Notes: generated by a model not told the origin, from the sequence alone. Shown: positions 8,746 to 19,137, numbered from the stretch's first letter. The stretch: DNA of 64,000 bases from CBDHDJ01 sp965261645 (GCA_965261645.1 CBDHDJ010000002.1:124001-188000); one strand, 5' to 3'. A program made the numbers and translations.

Positions 8746-10175
8746 TTACCCGTTTACCTGTTTGTCGGGTTCGAACACGAGTTCAGGTACGACCACTTCC
8801 CAGCTATCGCACTTCACACTGTCCTGATACTGCGGATCCGACGCTTCGCGGCTCCACTCGACGATGGCCAACACCGTGCCGACCCGGCAGCGCATCCCCG
8901 CCGGCGGCTTGAAGCTCCTTGCAAGGCGTCCCACCACCATGCCCGCGCGATCCAGTAATTCCCAACTTCCGCGCTCTGCGACGCGTATTTCCAACGCATC
9001 TCCCGGCGACAGCGCGGCGATCGCAAGATGAACTCTATGGTGAGAATGCTGACGTCCAGCAAAGCCGAGGTCCACCTGCTCGAGATTGGCCCGGACGTGG
9101 CGATACTCAATCGCTTTCGAGACGGGCGGGAGCGTGACCGGATCGCGATGCACCAGCGATGGATTGCCCAGCAACGCTTCCTGCAGTGTATGGGGCCCTT
9201 GGAAACGCGCCAGCGTGAGCGTCTGCCGGGCGCGCGTCATCGCCACATAGTAAAGCCGGCGCGGCTCGTCCGGATCCTCGTCCTCTCCGATGCGATTCCA
9301 GCCGCCGTCCAGCACGGCAACATGATCGAACTCCAACCCCTTGGCCCGGTGCCCGCTCAACAGCAATAGCCCGTGCTGGCGACGGCGTATCTCCCGGCCC
9401 CACTCCGCCAGCCACTCGATGAAGTGATCGACCGGCATGTCCCCGCCGCCCGTCTCCAACGCGTGCTCCTCGAGCGCCTGCCGCAGCAGGTCGTGCCAGG
9501 GATCGTTCGGCTGCGTCTTCATCCAATCTTGTAGAGCGGCTCCGTCAATGATGCGGGGCTTCCTTGCGCGCACCCAATCGACGAATGCCTGGGTCTCGCG
9601 CAGGCGCCAGAAATTGGGAATTTCCTCGTTCCCCATTTGCGACGGAATTTCGTGCAGCTCGCAGAATGCACGCACGGGGGCCAGATAATCCCACTCGCGC
9701 GCGATCACCGCGCAACGCGCCCAGTCCCAGTTCGGCGCGAGCGCAGCCAGGCGCTGCAGCTCCCCCATGACAGATCTTGCCTGGGAGATGGGATCGTGGC
9801 CCGCCGGCAGGATCTGCACCCGTGCACGCGAGACAGCGTCGAGCGTTTCCCACGACCCGCCCGCCGGGTCATTCGCGCGCGCCCGGTCGATACGGATCGG
9901 ATGGCCGGCCTTCATCCGTTCCCGAGCTGGCTCGATCACGGCGTTCGCTGCCCCCACGATGTGGCCCGTGGAACGGTAGTTTGCCGTGAGATATCTCGGT
10001 TTCGGCCCGTAATCCGCCTCGAAACGGCGGATGAACTCCACCGATGCGCCGTTGAAGGCGTAAATGTTCTGATCGTCGTCGCCGACCGCGAACAGGGTGA
10101 GCTTGCCGGCATCGTCCTCCAGCGTTCGTCCGGCCAGGGCCGATATCAGTTCGTATTGATCCGGATCGTCACGCG
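8746..10175 (-). pseudogene. UvrD/Rep-type superfamily 1 helicase, N-terminal part missing
   Basis: The frame carries the SF1 helicase motif VGDDDQNIYAFNGAS near 10050-10095, then YLTANYRST, and the late motifs LLLSGHRAKGLEFDHVAVL and RRLYYVAMTRARQTL, followed by a C-terminal domain of about 130 residues. It resembles the UvrD half of large RecQ-UvrD fusion helicases. The Walker A region and everything before it are missing. Upstream, near 10150-10190, the frame runs into the end of a surface-protein gene on the same strand, so two unrelated genes have been joined by a deletion or recombination. The longest ATG-initiated frame starts at 10041, inside the domain. Confidence 0.85.
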
Positions 10176-11468
10176 GAACAAAGCCGCGCCCGAAACCGGT
10201 GCGGTTGCGTCGCTCGTCACCGTGACTGAAGGGACAACCGTATCAATGTCGATGCCAAACGCCTCCGAGGCCGTGTTGGCGTTGTTTGCCGCGTCGGTCG
10301 TCACGCCAGCGGGAACGGTGACGGTAAGTGTGCCGATCGTGTCCGAATTGGGTGTGATGGTTACGGTGCGCACCATCCCGTCGATGCGACTCGACATGCT
10401 CGTGGCAGAGCCGTTGACGACTTCGATTTCGGACATCTCGAAGTCCGAGGTCGGCTCGCTGAACGTCAACGTCACGTCGAAGTCGCCCGACACCGGCCCG
10501 ACGGCCTCACTCGTCACCGTGACCGCAGGTGAGTCGGTATCGCTCTCACCTTCCTCTAGCGGTTCGCTGTCGGAGATTACGCCTGTCGCTTCGGCGTCAT
10601 CGATCGTCGCGAACCAGGTAGCGTTGCTCAGCCGGAGCGTGACGGTTTCCCCGTCATCGCTCACCGTGTCGTTCAGTACCGGTACGCTGACCGTCTTGCT
10701 GTTCTCCCCAGGCCCGAAGGTGAGCGTGCCGCGCGCCGCGAAGTAGTCCTCGCCCGCCGTAGCGGTCCCGTCCGCGGTCGTCCAGTCCACCGTCACCGTG
10801 TCGCAGTCATTTCGGGAACCAACCGTCACCTCGAAATCAATCGTCGCGTCGGTGCCTTCTGTGGCGCTCGCGTCCGCCACCGACACCGTTCTATTCACAG
10901 AGACGTGCAACGTGTTGGACGCTGTATTGGACTCGCCCGAGCTGTCACTCACGACGCCGGCCGGAACGCGTACCGTCATCTCCAGTTCGTCGTTCGGCAC
11001 GGATGGGGAGGAGTACGAATAGAGACACGCGCCGTAGCCGAACGATGTTACGTGCGGATGGGGACTGCTCCCCATAATGCTAAAAGGGTGGACGCCGGCG
11101 GGACGGCTGACCTCGACATGGCCTGGGAGAAACCCGGAAACCGGCTCGTTGAACAAAATGCTCACGCCAAAGCAGTGCTGCTCATCCGAAAAACGCGGCA
11201 GCTCGTCACAGATCAATGTCGGCACTGGCTGGCCGGGCTGTCCTCCGAACTGTCCGGTTATGACCTGGATGTAGTCATCGTCATCGTCATCGGATGTTGC
11301 GACCGTCTCCGATCGAGTGGCGGCGGAAGACGAAACCGTCTCAAAGTTCAACGAGCCCGGAGTGAATTCGGCCGGGTCCGCGGCTGCCGGCTCGGCGACG
11401 ATTGTTAGCAAAAGCACAGTCGCCAATGCGGGAATCGTTGATGCAAACGGGATTGGGAATCGCGACAT
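10146..11468 (-). CDS. Exported Calx-beta / Ig-like repeat protein, C-terminus lost
   Basis: The product has 440 residues from ATG 11468, which has a GGGAGAGG site. A Sec signal peptide (about residues 1-33, ending AEPAAADP) is followed by a run of six Asp near residue 60. A Calx-beta domain follows (VDWTTADGTATAGEDY), then a bacterial Ig-like repeat starting near DSPAVTVTSEAVGPVSG that is begun a second time as VPSVTVTSDATAPVSG. The second repeat stops after four more residues, where the sequence enters helicase-derived DNA, so the protein is truncated. Relatives are large cell-surface or secreted adhesin-like proteins with many repeats. Expression may continue, but anchoring signals are absent. 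Confidence 0.75.
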   Translation of the reverse strand: MSRFPIPFASTIPALATVLLLTIVAEPAAADPAEFTPGSLNFETVSSSAATRSETVATSDDDDDDYIQVITGQFGGQPGQPVPTLICDELPRFSDEQHCFGVSILFNEPVSGFLPGHVEVSRPAGVHPFSIMGSSPHPHVTSFGYGACLYSYSSPSVPNDELEMTVRVPAGVVSDSSGESNTASNTLHVSVNRTVSVADASATEGTDATIDFEVTVGSRNDCDTVTVDWTTADGTATAGEDYFAARGTLTFGPGENSKTVSVPVLNDTVSDDGETVTLRLSNATWFATIDDAEATGVISDSEPLEEGESDTDSPAVTVTSEAVGPVSGDFDVTLTFSEPTSDFEMSEIEVVNGSATSMSSRIDGMVRTVTITPNSDTIGTLTVTVPAGVTTDAANNANTASEAFGIDIDTVVPSVTVTSDATAPVSGAALFRVTIRINTN

Positions 11469-11488
11469 GTCCTCTCCCCCTGCTCGGC

Positions 11489-12055
11489 CTAGTCGGGAAG
11501 TTCGCCGTTGACGCGTAAGCCGGTTGGCCGACAACGAGGTGTAGCTCCCGCCACGAGGAAGCATTGCCTTGCAATTTCGAGCGTGGCGTTCGACCGAGCA
11601 TTGGATGTGTTGAGACTGCCGCCCACTGCCAAACATGGGTTCGTCGGCCGGTAGAAACTGTTGTGCGGGTTGTCGAATGCGACCGGGCTACAAGTTCTCA
11701 CGCTCGCTTCATCGGTCCCGGCGTATTCCTTGACGCGGACTTGGACCGAAAACGAACTATCCCCACCCTTGTTGTCGCCGGTGGTGAATCGTTGTGCCTG
11801 GCTGAACGGCGAACAGCCAACCGCGCCTACAACATGAGCCACGCTGGCGCCATGCGTCTGCTTGGGATTGCTGACCAACGTCGTGACCGTCTGCGCCGCT
11901 GCGTGCGGGGGCAGAGTCAAGGAACGGGGCGAACACGACGAGGGGCCTCGTCGCCACCCGCTAACGGGAGCGCACAACGCCGTGCAACCTCTGTCCGGCC
12001 CAGTTCCGTTGCGCCGCCTCATCACGCGGCACGTATGTTGGAGGGCGCTAGGCAA
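11489..12055 (-). pseudogene. Remnant of a secreted protein module
   Basis: The minus-strand frame contains TVTTLVSNPKQTHG and FSQAQRFTTGDNKGG, resembling the N-terminal module (SN-GQT ... AQ-FTTG) repeated in bacterial Calx-beta or fibronectin-type surface proteins. It also has several Cys and an uncertain start. It lies directly upstream of the truncated Calx-beta gene and may once have been part of a similar protein. Its N-terminal 50 residues do not form a clear signal peptide. Confidence 0.4.
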
Positions 12056-12170
12056 AGGCCGCGTCCCGTTGCCTCGCCTAGGGAGAATGGAACGGTGTCC
12101 CTGCGGGAAGAGGGACGCCCGTGAGGGCGGGGACGGTCTAGGCGGCGAGCATCGCCGTGGACACAGCTCG

Positions 12171-12204
12171 GCTCTCGGCTCTCGGCTCTCGGCTCTCGGC
12201 TCTC
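12171..12204. repeat. Tandem 7-bp repeat (GCTCTCG)
   Basis: Four full and one partial copy of GCTCTCG lie in tandem between the surface-protein remnant and the LysR genes. The 12056-12692 stretch otherwise holds no gene that I can support. Confidence 0.8.
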
Positions 12205-12395
12205 TTAGTTATGCAGCCGACAACGCTGCCCAAAATCGTCGAACGCATCGCCTATCCTCCCGGCAAACTACGGGGCGATCCGGGCCCTGGCCCTCCGAAC
12301 CATTCTCCGAATCGTCAGCCCATCGCGGTCCGGACCACGATTCGACAAGCGTGGAGAGGTGCGCATCCGCCCGCAACCCTAATTTTTCAAGGTCA

Positions 12396-12668
12396 GGCTC
12401 AGTATTATTGAGGCATTTCCCGGCACTGAACGTCTCGCACAGCCTGTGCTGCCCCCTGAAACCATGCCGGGCAACTGCACCCGCACCGGCGGCCGCAGGG
12501 ACGCTGCCCGCGCTCACACCGGTATTTTACGGCGCGTGCGTTGAGCTGAGGATCCCGTGCCGTCCTCTCCGGCGGGCCGCGATCCGGACCCGTTTCCCCA
12601 CTCGATGCCGTTTCGGCCGGCGATTGACCGAGACCCAGGTTCCTTCTAGTCTGGCTCAGTATTATTGA
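12396..12668 (+). repeat. Direct repeat pair upstream of the first LysR gene
   Basis: GGCTCAGTATTATTGA occurs at 12396-12411 and again at 12653-12668, the second copy 25 bases before the LysR start at 12693. A shorter form (GGCTGGCTCAG) and a nearby CGATTGACCG motif also precede the second LysR gene. These look like copies of one duplicated promoter region, and they may bind the regulator. Confidence 0.5.
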
Positions 12669-12692
12669 TCCGGTTAGCGGACCCAGGGACCC

Positions 12693-13601
12693 ATGAACAC
12701 CGAACGATTGCCCCCTCTCAATTCGCTCAAGGCATTCGATGCGGCGGGGAGACACGAGAGCTTCCTGGAAGCGGCGGCCGAACAGGGCGTCACTTCGGGC
12801 TCCATCAGCCGGCATGTGCGGCTGCTCGAGAGCTATCTGGGAACCGAACTGTTCGTCAGGCGAAGCAACGGGGTCACGCTCACCTCGGCCGGAAAGCAAT
12901 ACGCCGGGAAGGTCAGCGGCATTCTCAGGGACCTGAGAACCGCGACGGATCGCGTCCGCACGCCGTCGGGCGACCGCGCGATCGTCATCTCGACGCTGCC
13001 GATATTCTCGGAACGCTGGCTCTACCGCCGCATTCCGTCATTCAGGAAGGCGTTCGACCGGGCGGAGCTGCGGATCGAGGTTCACAACGGCGTGCACGAC
13101 GCGGAGCGCGAAGACGTGGACGCGTGGATCATGTATTCGAAAGGACAGCATCCCGGCTACAGTGTCACGCGGCCGTTCGGAGAAGAGGTCTTTCCCGTCT
13201 GCAGCCCGCACTTCCGCGAGACGCTGTCTGCCCACCCCGGCGCCGACGAGGTCATCGGCCAACCCCTGCTGCACGACATGTACTGGGACACCGACTGGCC
13301 GGACTGGGCCCGGGCCGTCGGCGCAACGGCCGGCGAGCTTGCCGCCAACATGCGCTTTGCGCTCTACAAGGGCGTCATCCAGGCGGCGGTCGACGGCATG
13401 GGGATGGCCGTCGGCCATGGCGAGATGGTCGCCAAGGAACTGGCGACCGGAAAGCTCGTCCCGCTCGCGCATCTCTAGGTCGTTTCCGAGAAATCCTATC
13501 ACCTGGTCATGACCGCTTCGTCGGCGAACGATCGAACCCTCGTTCGGTTGAAGGAGTGGCTCCTGCAGGAATGTGCGGCAGGCAAGCCGTCGAACGGCTG
13601 A
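12693..13601 (+). pseudogene. LysR-family regulator (GcvA-like) with in-frame TAG near the C-terminus
   Basis: An N-terminal winged helix-turn-helix (LNSLKAFDAAGRHESFLEAAAEQGVTSGSISRHV) starts a LysR-type regulator whose effector domain runs to about residue 261. An in-frame TAG at 13476-13478 stops it at LAHL. Downstream the same frame continues with VVSEKSYHLVMTASSANDRT to a TGA at 13599-13601, giving the family length of about 300. The stop is therefore best read as a nonsense change (CAG to TAG would suffice). The protein up to TAG may still be made and bind DNA. A damaged paralogue follows at 13976. Confidence 0.85.
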
Positions 13602-13975
13602 CCGTCCTCGGGCTCGCCCGCCCCGCGCCGGAAGGCGTCGCAACCCCGATCGTTCGGCCGGGCTCCGCGGATCGGCGCCGGATCGCCGCCTGAGCGTTCC
13701 GCGCGGCCCTTGCAGGCCACGGCGGTGCGGCCAACCGTCCCCTTCGGGCAGGACCGGATCGTCTTCCCTGGCGCCGCCTCCCCGACATCCGCCGATCCGC
13801 CTCCCTCGTCGCGCCGGCTTCGGTTTCCGGTGACCGGACGCCCCGCTTCCGGCTCGCTTGCCAGCGATTCCGGGCAATCCGGACGGACATCGCCGCCCTC
13901 CCCGCGATTGACCGTGACCTGCAATAAACTTAGGCTGGCTCAGCTTCTCTAAGCCCTCGCCAGTCTCGGAAATAC

Positions 13976-14284
13976 ATGTCCAATGAGCCGCTCCCGCCGC
14001 TGAACTCGCTCCAGGCATTCGAAGCGGCGGGCCGGCATGAGAGCTTCCTCTACGCGGCGGCCGAGCTGCGGGTCTCGCCCGGCGCCGTCAGCAGGCATGT
14101 TCGCCAGCTGGAGCGATTTCTGGGAACCGAGCTGTTTGTCCGGCAAAGCAACGGAGTGACGCTCACCCCGGCCGGCAACCGCTACGCCCGCAAGGTGAGC
14201 CGCATCGTCAGGGACCTGAGAAGAGCGACGGCCGAAGTGCGCACACCGGATCCGGCCGTCGGACCCCGATCCGGGCACCCGTAA
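13976..14284 (+). pseudogene. LysR-family regulator, DNA-binding domain only
   Basis: The first 85 or so residues are a close paralogue of the preceding regulator (PLPPLNSLQAFEAAGRHESF versus RLPPLNSLKAFDAAGRHESF). The frame then leaves the family after AEVRTPDP and ends. The effector domain is missing. This is a tandem duplicate that kept its promoter-like leader. It could act as a free DNA-binding domain, but decay is more likely. Confidence 0.8.
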
Positions 14285-14944
14285 CGTTCGGATTGCCGAG
14301 CGACGGGCCTTCCCATTCGGGAACCCGGCCGACCGTTTAGAGTTGCAGGTCGTGCTCCATCGGGCGCAGCGCGACACGCTCGGGCAGCCGGATCTCCCGC
14401 GGATTTCCTCCTCCGCGCCCGTCCGCGGGATGACGCGACGGCGCGTGCCGTCGCGTCATCCCGCATCGACCCGTGCCCGGCCCGGCCGACCGCAGCCGGC
14501 GCGCCCGACCGGGCCTTGCTATCGCCACACCGGGATTCGGCCGGTCCCTTCCGGCGGCAGCGTGCAGGCGCATCGCAAGCTGCCCCGCTTCCACGCAGCG
14601 CCCGGCCAGTCTCGCGCATCCACCGATACCGTCCTGCGTAACGCGCCGGCCAGGCGCCGCTTCCACCAGGCCCGCATGTCCGCCCGCCGATTCGCATGCC
14701 CGCGGTTCGCCTTGGTTACCGTGGACGTCGTCGTCTGACGTCGGCTCTTTCGTTCCGGATTCAACGATGCTGTACCCTTCGCGGCCATCGCGGCTTGGAG
14801 GAACGATTTGGCCCCGCGCGGGACCGTCTTGCCACCGGAAGCCAATTGGGGTCAAAGCTGGTCAGGGATTTGAAGAAATCCGCATTCTTGTTGATTACAT
14901 CTTTATCGAGAAACAAATAATATCATTATATTACAGTGCATTAA
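14285..14944. other. No supportable gene; becomes AT-rich near 14880
   Basis: A minus-strand frame ending at 14337 has a natural-looking end (EIRLPERVALRPMEHDLQL), but nothing upstream of it supports a gene. The last 70 bases become strongly AT-rich and include TTACAGT at 14931-14937, the complement of the ACTGTAA motif found at 15200 and 15210. Confidence 0.5.
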
Positions 14945-15190
14945 GTGATTTTTGCAGCTAACGGACACCAAGACGGGCGGGCGGTTCCGCTGGCGCCCTC
15001 AGCCGTGCGGTTGCTGACCTCCCTGCCCCGCGATGAGGACAATCCGTGGGTGATCGCGGGCCGCAAGCCGGGCTGGCACCTTACCGACCTGCAGCACCCC
15101 TGGCGGCGTATCCGAGCCCGCGCCGGACTCGACGGGGTGAGAATTCACGACCTCCGCCATTCTTGTGCATCTCTACCTTACAGATTGGCT
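14945..15190 (+). pseudogene. Tyrosine recombinase fragment (middle part)
   Basis: The sequence encodes NPWVIAGRKPGWHLTDLQ, RIRARAGLDGV and the catalytic box RIHDLRHSCAS of a phage-type integrase, then leaves the family immediately after that box and stops. The N-terminal half and the C-terminal tyrosine are missing. Its natural continuation (LLGKLLGHSDIETTARYAHL) occurs on the same strand at 59155-59303. The fragment sits between AT-rich stretches that carry ACTGTAA-type motifs. Confidence 0.82.
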
Positions 15191-15196
15191 GCTTAA

Positions 15197-15730
15197 ATTA
15201 CTGTAACATACTGTAATTATTATATCTTTTACTCCATTCCGGGCTTCCAAAAATCGCTGAATTCCAATCCGTGTACAAGCGGTCAGCGGATTGGACTCAA
15301 TGGAAAGGGTGACATGTCCACCCTGGGCTATCATTTTCCCGAATTCGCAATTGGCGCCGGTGTAACCGTTCCGACAACCCGTGCTGGCGCGGCCGAACAG
15401 TGGTGGTCAATGCCCGCAGTGCGCAAAGATCCGTCGTCTGGGCGCACCGAACGCAGCGGCGGGCCGGTCGGTTCCACGGCCAGTCGGAACGGTTACGGGC
15501 GGGTATCCGTTCGGCCATTCGGCCAAGCCGTGGAAACCCCCGCCGACGGGTGAGGTCGTAGCAAGCAGCCAGTGCGTTCGCGGCGCAGATCCGGGATCTC
15601 CGAGATCGTGTCCCGGCCCGTGCTGTCAGAGCTTGGCGTCCGTCGCGCTACCCAACGGTCGATGCCGCCGCGGCGCAGATCGCTCTCGCCGTCGGCGAGG
15701 CGCCGGAGCCGGTAGAAGCGCAAGCGCCCC
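15197..15730. other. No supportable gene
   Basis: The stretch starts AT-rich, with a direct repeat ACTGTAA at 15200-15206 and 15210-15216, and then returns to high GC. Several overlapping frames exist, but none shows a recognisable domain or codon pattern. Confidence 0.5.
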
Positions 15731-16003
15731 CTACTCAGTCGTCCACCCGCCGCGCCGCCGCAACGGCACGCTGGTGGCCCCGTCGGCATTCGCCCGCTCC
15801 TTCTGCAGCACCCGCCGCGTCCGCAATCGCACGCCGCCGTCTGCGTACAACTCCGCCGCAGCGCGCTCCGCGCCAAACACGTCCTCGGCTATTCCACGCA
15901 TGCTCTTGCCGGCCCGGTGTCCGTCGAGCGCTATGAGAACCTCCCGACCCCCGTCCTTCATCGCTTCGTCTTTCTTCAACGCTCCATCTCCACTGATCCG
16001 CAT
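15731..16003 (-). pseudogene. DUF2285-like domain fragment
   Basis: The 90-residue frame contains EVLIALDGHRAGKSMRGIAE and VFGAERAAAELYADGGVRLR, resembling the helix-turn-helix-like DUF2285 domain common on alphaproteobacterial mobile elements. The N-terminal DUF6499-type part is not found upstream in the same frame. A second decayed relative lies at 49173-49922. Confidence 0.5.
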
Positions 16004-16217
16004 GACCGAAGTTGGCTACCGGCACTTGGCCGCCGGGCCTACCTGCCGGCCAACACGGGATGCCGACCGAGGGACGCGGTCTATTCCTCCTGTGCCAGCG
16101 TCGGCACTCCCCGCAGCCCTGTGTGATTCCACTCCCAGTTCCGGTATCCCGTCGAGCGACGCGATACTTGTGGCGGCCTGAAGCGGGCAGGCCGAGGGAC
16201 GCTGAGGTTATAGGGAC

Positions 16218-16502
16218 ATGAGAATGTATTGTGCGGGTGCCCAGCCGAGCGGAGTCGGGGTCCGGCAGACCTTCGACATGATCGTTCACACGGGAATGAT
16301 GAATCTTGGCGCCCCAACGCCGGATTCACTCGACGACCGTTTGGAGGCGGTCAGGCGAGAATTTGTCGCGATGGCGCCGGAGGAGGCGAATGCCGTCATC
16401 GGAATCCAGATCGCGACCGACGTGGTCCTTTACGACATCGGCGGTGGCGGAGCGCTCTACCTCACTCTTGCCGGGAATCCCGCGATCCTCGACAAGACAT
16501 GA
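16218..16502 (+). CDS. Small protein resembling the YbjQ/UPF0145 family
   Basis: The product has 94 residues. The segment EEANAVIGIQIATDVVLYD followed by ALYLTLAGNPAIL resembles the GANAVIGVRF ... TAYGTAV core of UPF0145 proteins, which form pentameric rings of unknown function. The first 20 residues look additional, so ATG 16278 (MIVHTGMMN) is another possible start. No operon partner is evident. Confidence 0.45.
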   Translation: MRMYCAGAQPSGVGVRQTFDMIVHTGMMNLGAPTPDSLDDRLEAVRREFVAMAPEEANAVIGIQIATDVVLYDIGGGGALYLTLAGNPAILDKT

Positions 16503-16679
16503 GGCCGGGACGACTTAACGGTTCGACCCTAGCTAGAGAAGGACTCGCAGGCGGCCGACGCTGTCGAGGATGGCCCCGAACAAGTCGCGGCGCTTGCGCC
16601 GATCGCCGAGCTCCTGCACAGGGCCGGGGACAAACCGGGCGCATCGCGCCGTCTGTCCATGGCGCTCGCCGACGCACGG

Positions 16680-16945
16680 AATATCGACCACATTGTAGAA
16701 GCGGCCGCGTGCGCCCTTGCGGATGCAGGATCGCGCGACGGCAACGGCGAAATGATCTTGCCGGTGCCGGTGCGGTCGACCAGCACGATGCTGCGCTCGG
16801 CCTCTAGGAAGCCGCCGTCGGCGAGATCGTGGATCAGGGGTTCGTTGACCGGCGAGGCGACGAAGTCGAAATCGGCAAGTTCCTTGACTGCCGGCAGCTT
16901 CGCTGAGGCTAGATGGCTTTTAATGGAATCCACCGTCTTGACGGC
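16680..16945 (-). pseudogene. IstB-type ATPase remnant of another IS21 lineage
   Basis: The frame has AKLPAVKELADFDFVASPVN, LADGGFLEAERSIVLV and the P-loop GTGK. A shift follows, after which the IstB sequence resumes in another frame (ARSCIRKGARGRFYNVVD). It differs strongly from the two complete istB copies, so it comes from an unrelated IS21-family element. No IstA partner or ends remain next to it. Confidence 0.8.
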
Positions 16946-17078
16946 GATCTCGAGCCTCAGCACCGCGTCGATGATCCGCGGTACCGGATGGCGGAAGAGC
17001 TTGGCAATCATTAGTGGGCTGTTCACCGTGGGCGAGTGCAGTGGACAGGTAGCAGTAGCAATACGCGGGAGGCTTTAG

Positions 17079-17759
17079 ATGTCGCGGAGAAAGGCAAATA
17101 GGAGGAGCCGCCAGGTGACTTTGTCGGATGACGAGATTGCGGTGGCGGCTACTCGTTATATGGCTGGAGCGCAGGCGCATCAACGTGCATCTGCATGGTG
17201 CCTTGACAAGCCTGACGCGAAGCCTCCGAATATCAACGCATTCTTCTTTCCCACGGTGTCTTTCGAACTCATTCTGCTGTCGGTTGAGCAGTCATTGCGT
17301 CTCGCACTTCTTCTCCACTATTCGATCATCCGAGATGACACAAATCACACTCCGCATGTGCTCTATGGCGCCATACGGAACAAGAGCAAAGGCTATGAAG
17401 GGGTCCGGAGCACAATCGTCGAGAGGCTAAATTTGTACGGTGTGAAACACAATATTCCGGTAATCAAGGAAAAGGATATCGTGGCCTGCCTGAAGAAGCA
17501 CAACGCGTCGTATGCGAATTTCCGGTATTTCCAACTAAGTCATCAAGGAACGCTGAACCCTGATTTTGGATATTCTGCCCGAGACGTGCAAATCATGCAC
17601 TCCTTGGCGCTAGGACTAATTCATGTGAACATGGATGAAATGCGTCGACGAAATATCAGAGTCATCGAGTCCATGAGTGTCGTTCCGGAAGCAAAAATGA
17701 CATCTGAACTTAGAGCGATTAAAGAAAGCATGTCGGCGCAAGCAGGCAGCATCGATTGA
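17079..17759 (+). CDS. Hypothetical protein, lower GC than neighbours
   Basis: This 226-residue protein has a basic N-terminus (MSRRKANRRSRQ), then a helix-rich region (ILLSVEQSLRLALLLHYSII, KHNIPVIKEKDIVACL). The helical pattern is faintly HEPN-like, but I find no R-x4-6-H motif and would not assign the family. Base composition is lower in GC than the flanks, suggesting separate transfer. No membrane segment is seen. Function unknown. Confidence 0.6.
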   Translation: MSRRKANRRSRQVTLSDDEIAVAATRYMAGAQAHQRASAWCLDKPDAKPPNINAFFFPTVSFELILLSVEQSLRLALLLHYSIIRDDTNHTPHVLYGAIRNKSKGYEGVRSTIVERLNLYGVKHNIPVIKEKDIVACLKKHNASYANFRYFQLSHQGTLNPDFGYSARDVQIMHSLALGLIHVNMDEMRRRNIRVIESMSVVPEAKMTSELRAIKESMSAQAGSID

Positions 17760-17972
17760 GTCCCCTCGGCACCGCTTGGCGATTCCGGACCGAGCGACGT
17801 TGAAACTGCTCCGCCGAGCTGGCAGCGTCTGGAGCGGCGAGTATGGTGAACAGCCCATGAGGTCGGCAGTCCGTCGCTTGCACGCGGGGAACTCCCCGAT
17901 CTGGTGGCTAAATCTGCCGCTTTGTGGGAAGTTTATCCGGCACCTCCTCCGTCGGACTCGTGGGGCGGCAAC

Positions 17973-18640
17973 CTAGATGGCCGAAGGCACTACGCACGCA
18001 CCCCCCCCCCTGATCGCTGCACGACCGATTTCACGACCTCGGCGAACCAAGGTGCGGAATGTGGCGATACCACGACGTGCTTTACCAGGATGTCCCGCAA
18101 CGTCCGGATCGAGGCGAATATCCAGCACTTTCGGATCGAGTAGAGTGTCCCAGGGCGGGCCGGGCAGCACTACGCGCACCTCTTCCTCTCCGCGGTACGC
18201 GATCCGTTTATGGAAGAGCGGAGCGCACCCAAACCTGGGCACCTCTTCTCGGGGGTAGTCGACGTACTTGACCTGCCCGAAGATGACTGTCGCTTCGGCA
18301 ACGGAGCGAATTGACTCTTTCAGGTCCTGGAAGGTGGTGCGGACCGCTACTCCTTCCGTGCCTGCGTAGGCTTCCCACATGAGGGCGGACTCGTGGTCGG
18401 ACTTCGTCCAGCAATTTATCAAGGCGCTCCGCGCGACCTTGTGCAGCACGTCGCGACCGATGGACTCCGCTTGGTGGAGACGATCTCCCTGGTCGCGTGG
18501 CTGCGGCGGGCAAATGAATCCCTCGTAGCTGTCCTCCATGTCCCCGACTAAGGAGAAAAAGAGCTCCCGACGTTCCAGCAGGGAACAGAACTTCGCGAAG
18601 CTCGTGTACCGCCAGAGCGTGGCAGTTGCATCGGGTTCCG
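17973..18640 (-). pseudogene. DUF2971-family protein lacking a clear start
   Basis: The frame reads LWRYTSFAKFCSLLERRELF, then SLVGDMEDSYEGF, later SALMWEAYAGTEGVAVRT, FGQVKYVDY and PLFHKRIAYRGEEEVRVV. These are the typical blocks of DUF2971, a family common in defence islands. The only ATG (18539) lies inside the conserved region, and an in-frame TGA lies about 20 codons upstream of the first conserved block, so the 5' end is lost or uses another frame. A run of ten G on the coding strand (18001-18010) falls near the C-terminus. Upstream (18650-18750) another frame has a short winged-helix-like segment. Confidence 0.65.
18001..18010. repeat. Ten-base C homopolymer in the 3' end of the DUF2971 frame
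   Basis: A run of ten C (G on the coding strand) falls in the codons for the GGG stretch near the C-terminus of the DUF2971 frame. Runs of this length are prone to slippage and to sequencing error. Confidence 0.85.
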
Positions 18641-18750
18641 ACGCCTCCCAACGCGTCTCCCAATCTCAGTTCGCTGCGACGCATGGCGCCGTGCTGCTTG
18701 AGTAGCTCGACCGCCCGATCGCCTTGCGATTTTCGGCCTATGCCGGCCAT

Positions 18751-19137
18751 GTGATTTCACGTCGGTTTTTAACTTTCATCCTCCGACATTCTGTCACGCC
18801 TGCATTCGCCATGACAACGCTGGAGACACCATCCACTTGCCCATCCCGACGCCCCGCGGTGCCCAACCCTCATGTCACCGGCCTCAGGACGTCACATTCA
18901 ACCAAATGCCTCCAATCCCGAGCGTGGCTGGGTTTCCGGTCTCGACGGCGCCCCCCGCCGCTTCCGCCTCCCTCTTCCTCGTCGCGCCCACCGTGCCTCA
19001 GCCCGTCACCATCCACGCGCCCTGGGCCTGGCCCACCGAGGGCTCCCCCTCGCGGTCGATGTCTGCCGCTCCACCGATGACTGCTCCAGCCACAGATCGA
19101 TTGCCCGATCGCCATTGTCCGGAATTCCACTCCCGAA
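18751..19137. other. No supportable gene
   Basis: Proline/arginine-rich frames occur on both strands, but none has a recognisable domain. The stretch lies between the DUF2971 remnant and the end of the Shedu-like gene. Confidence 0.5.

Noticed and set aside
12171..12204. Possible CRISPR-like array
   Set aside because: The 7-bp units are directly abutting with no spacers; it is a simple tandem repeat. No CRISPR array or cas gene was seen in the window.
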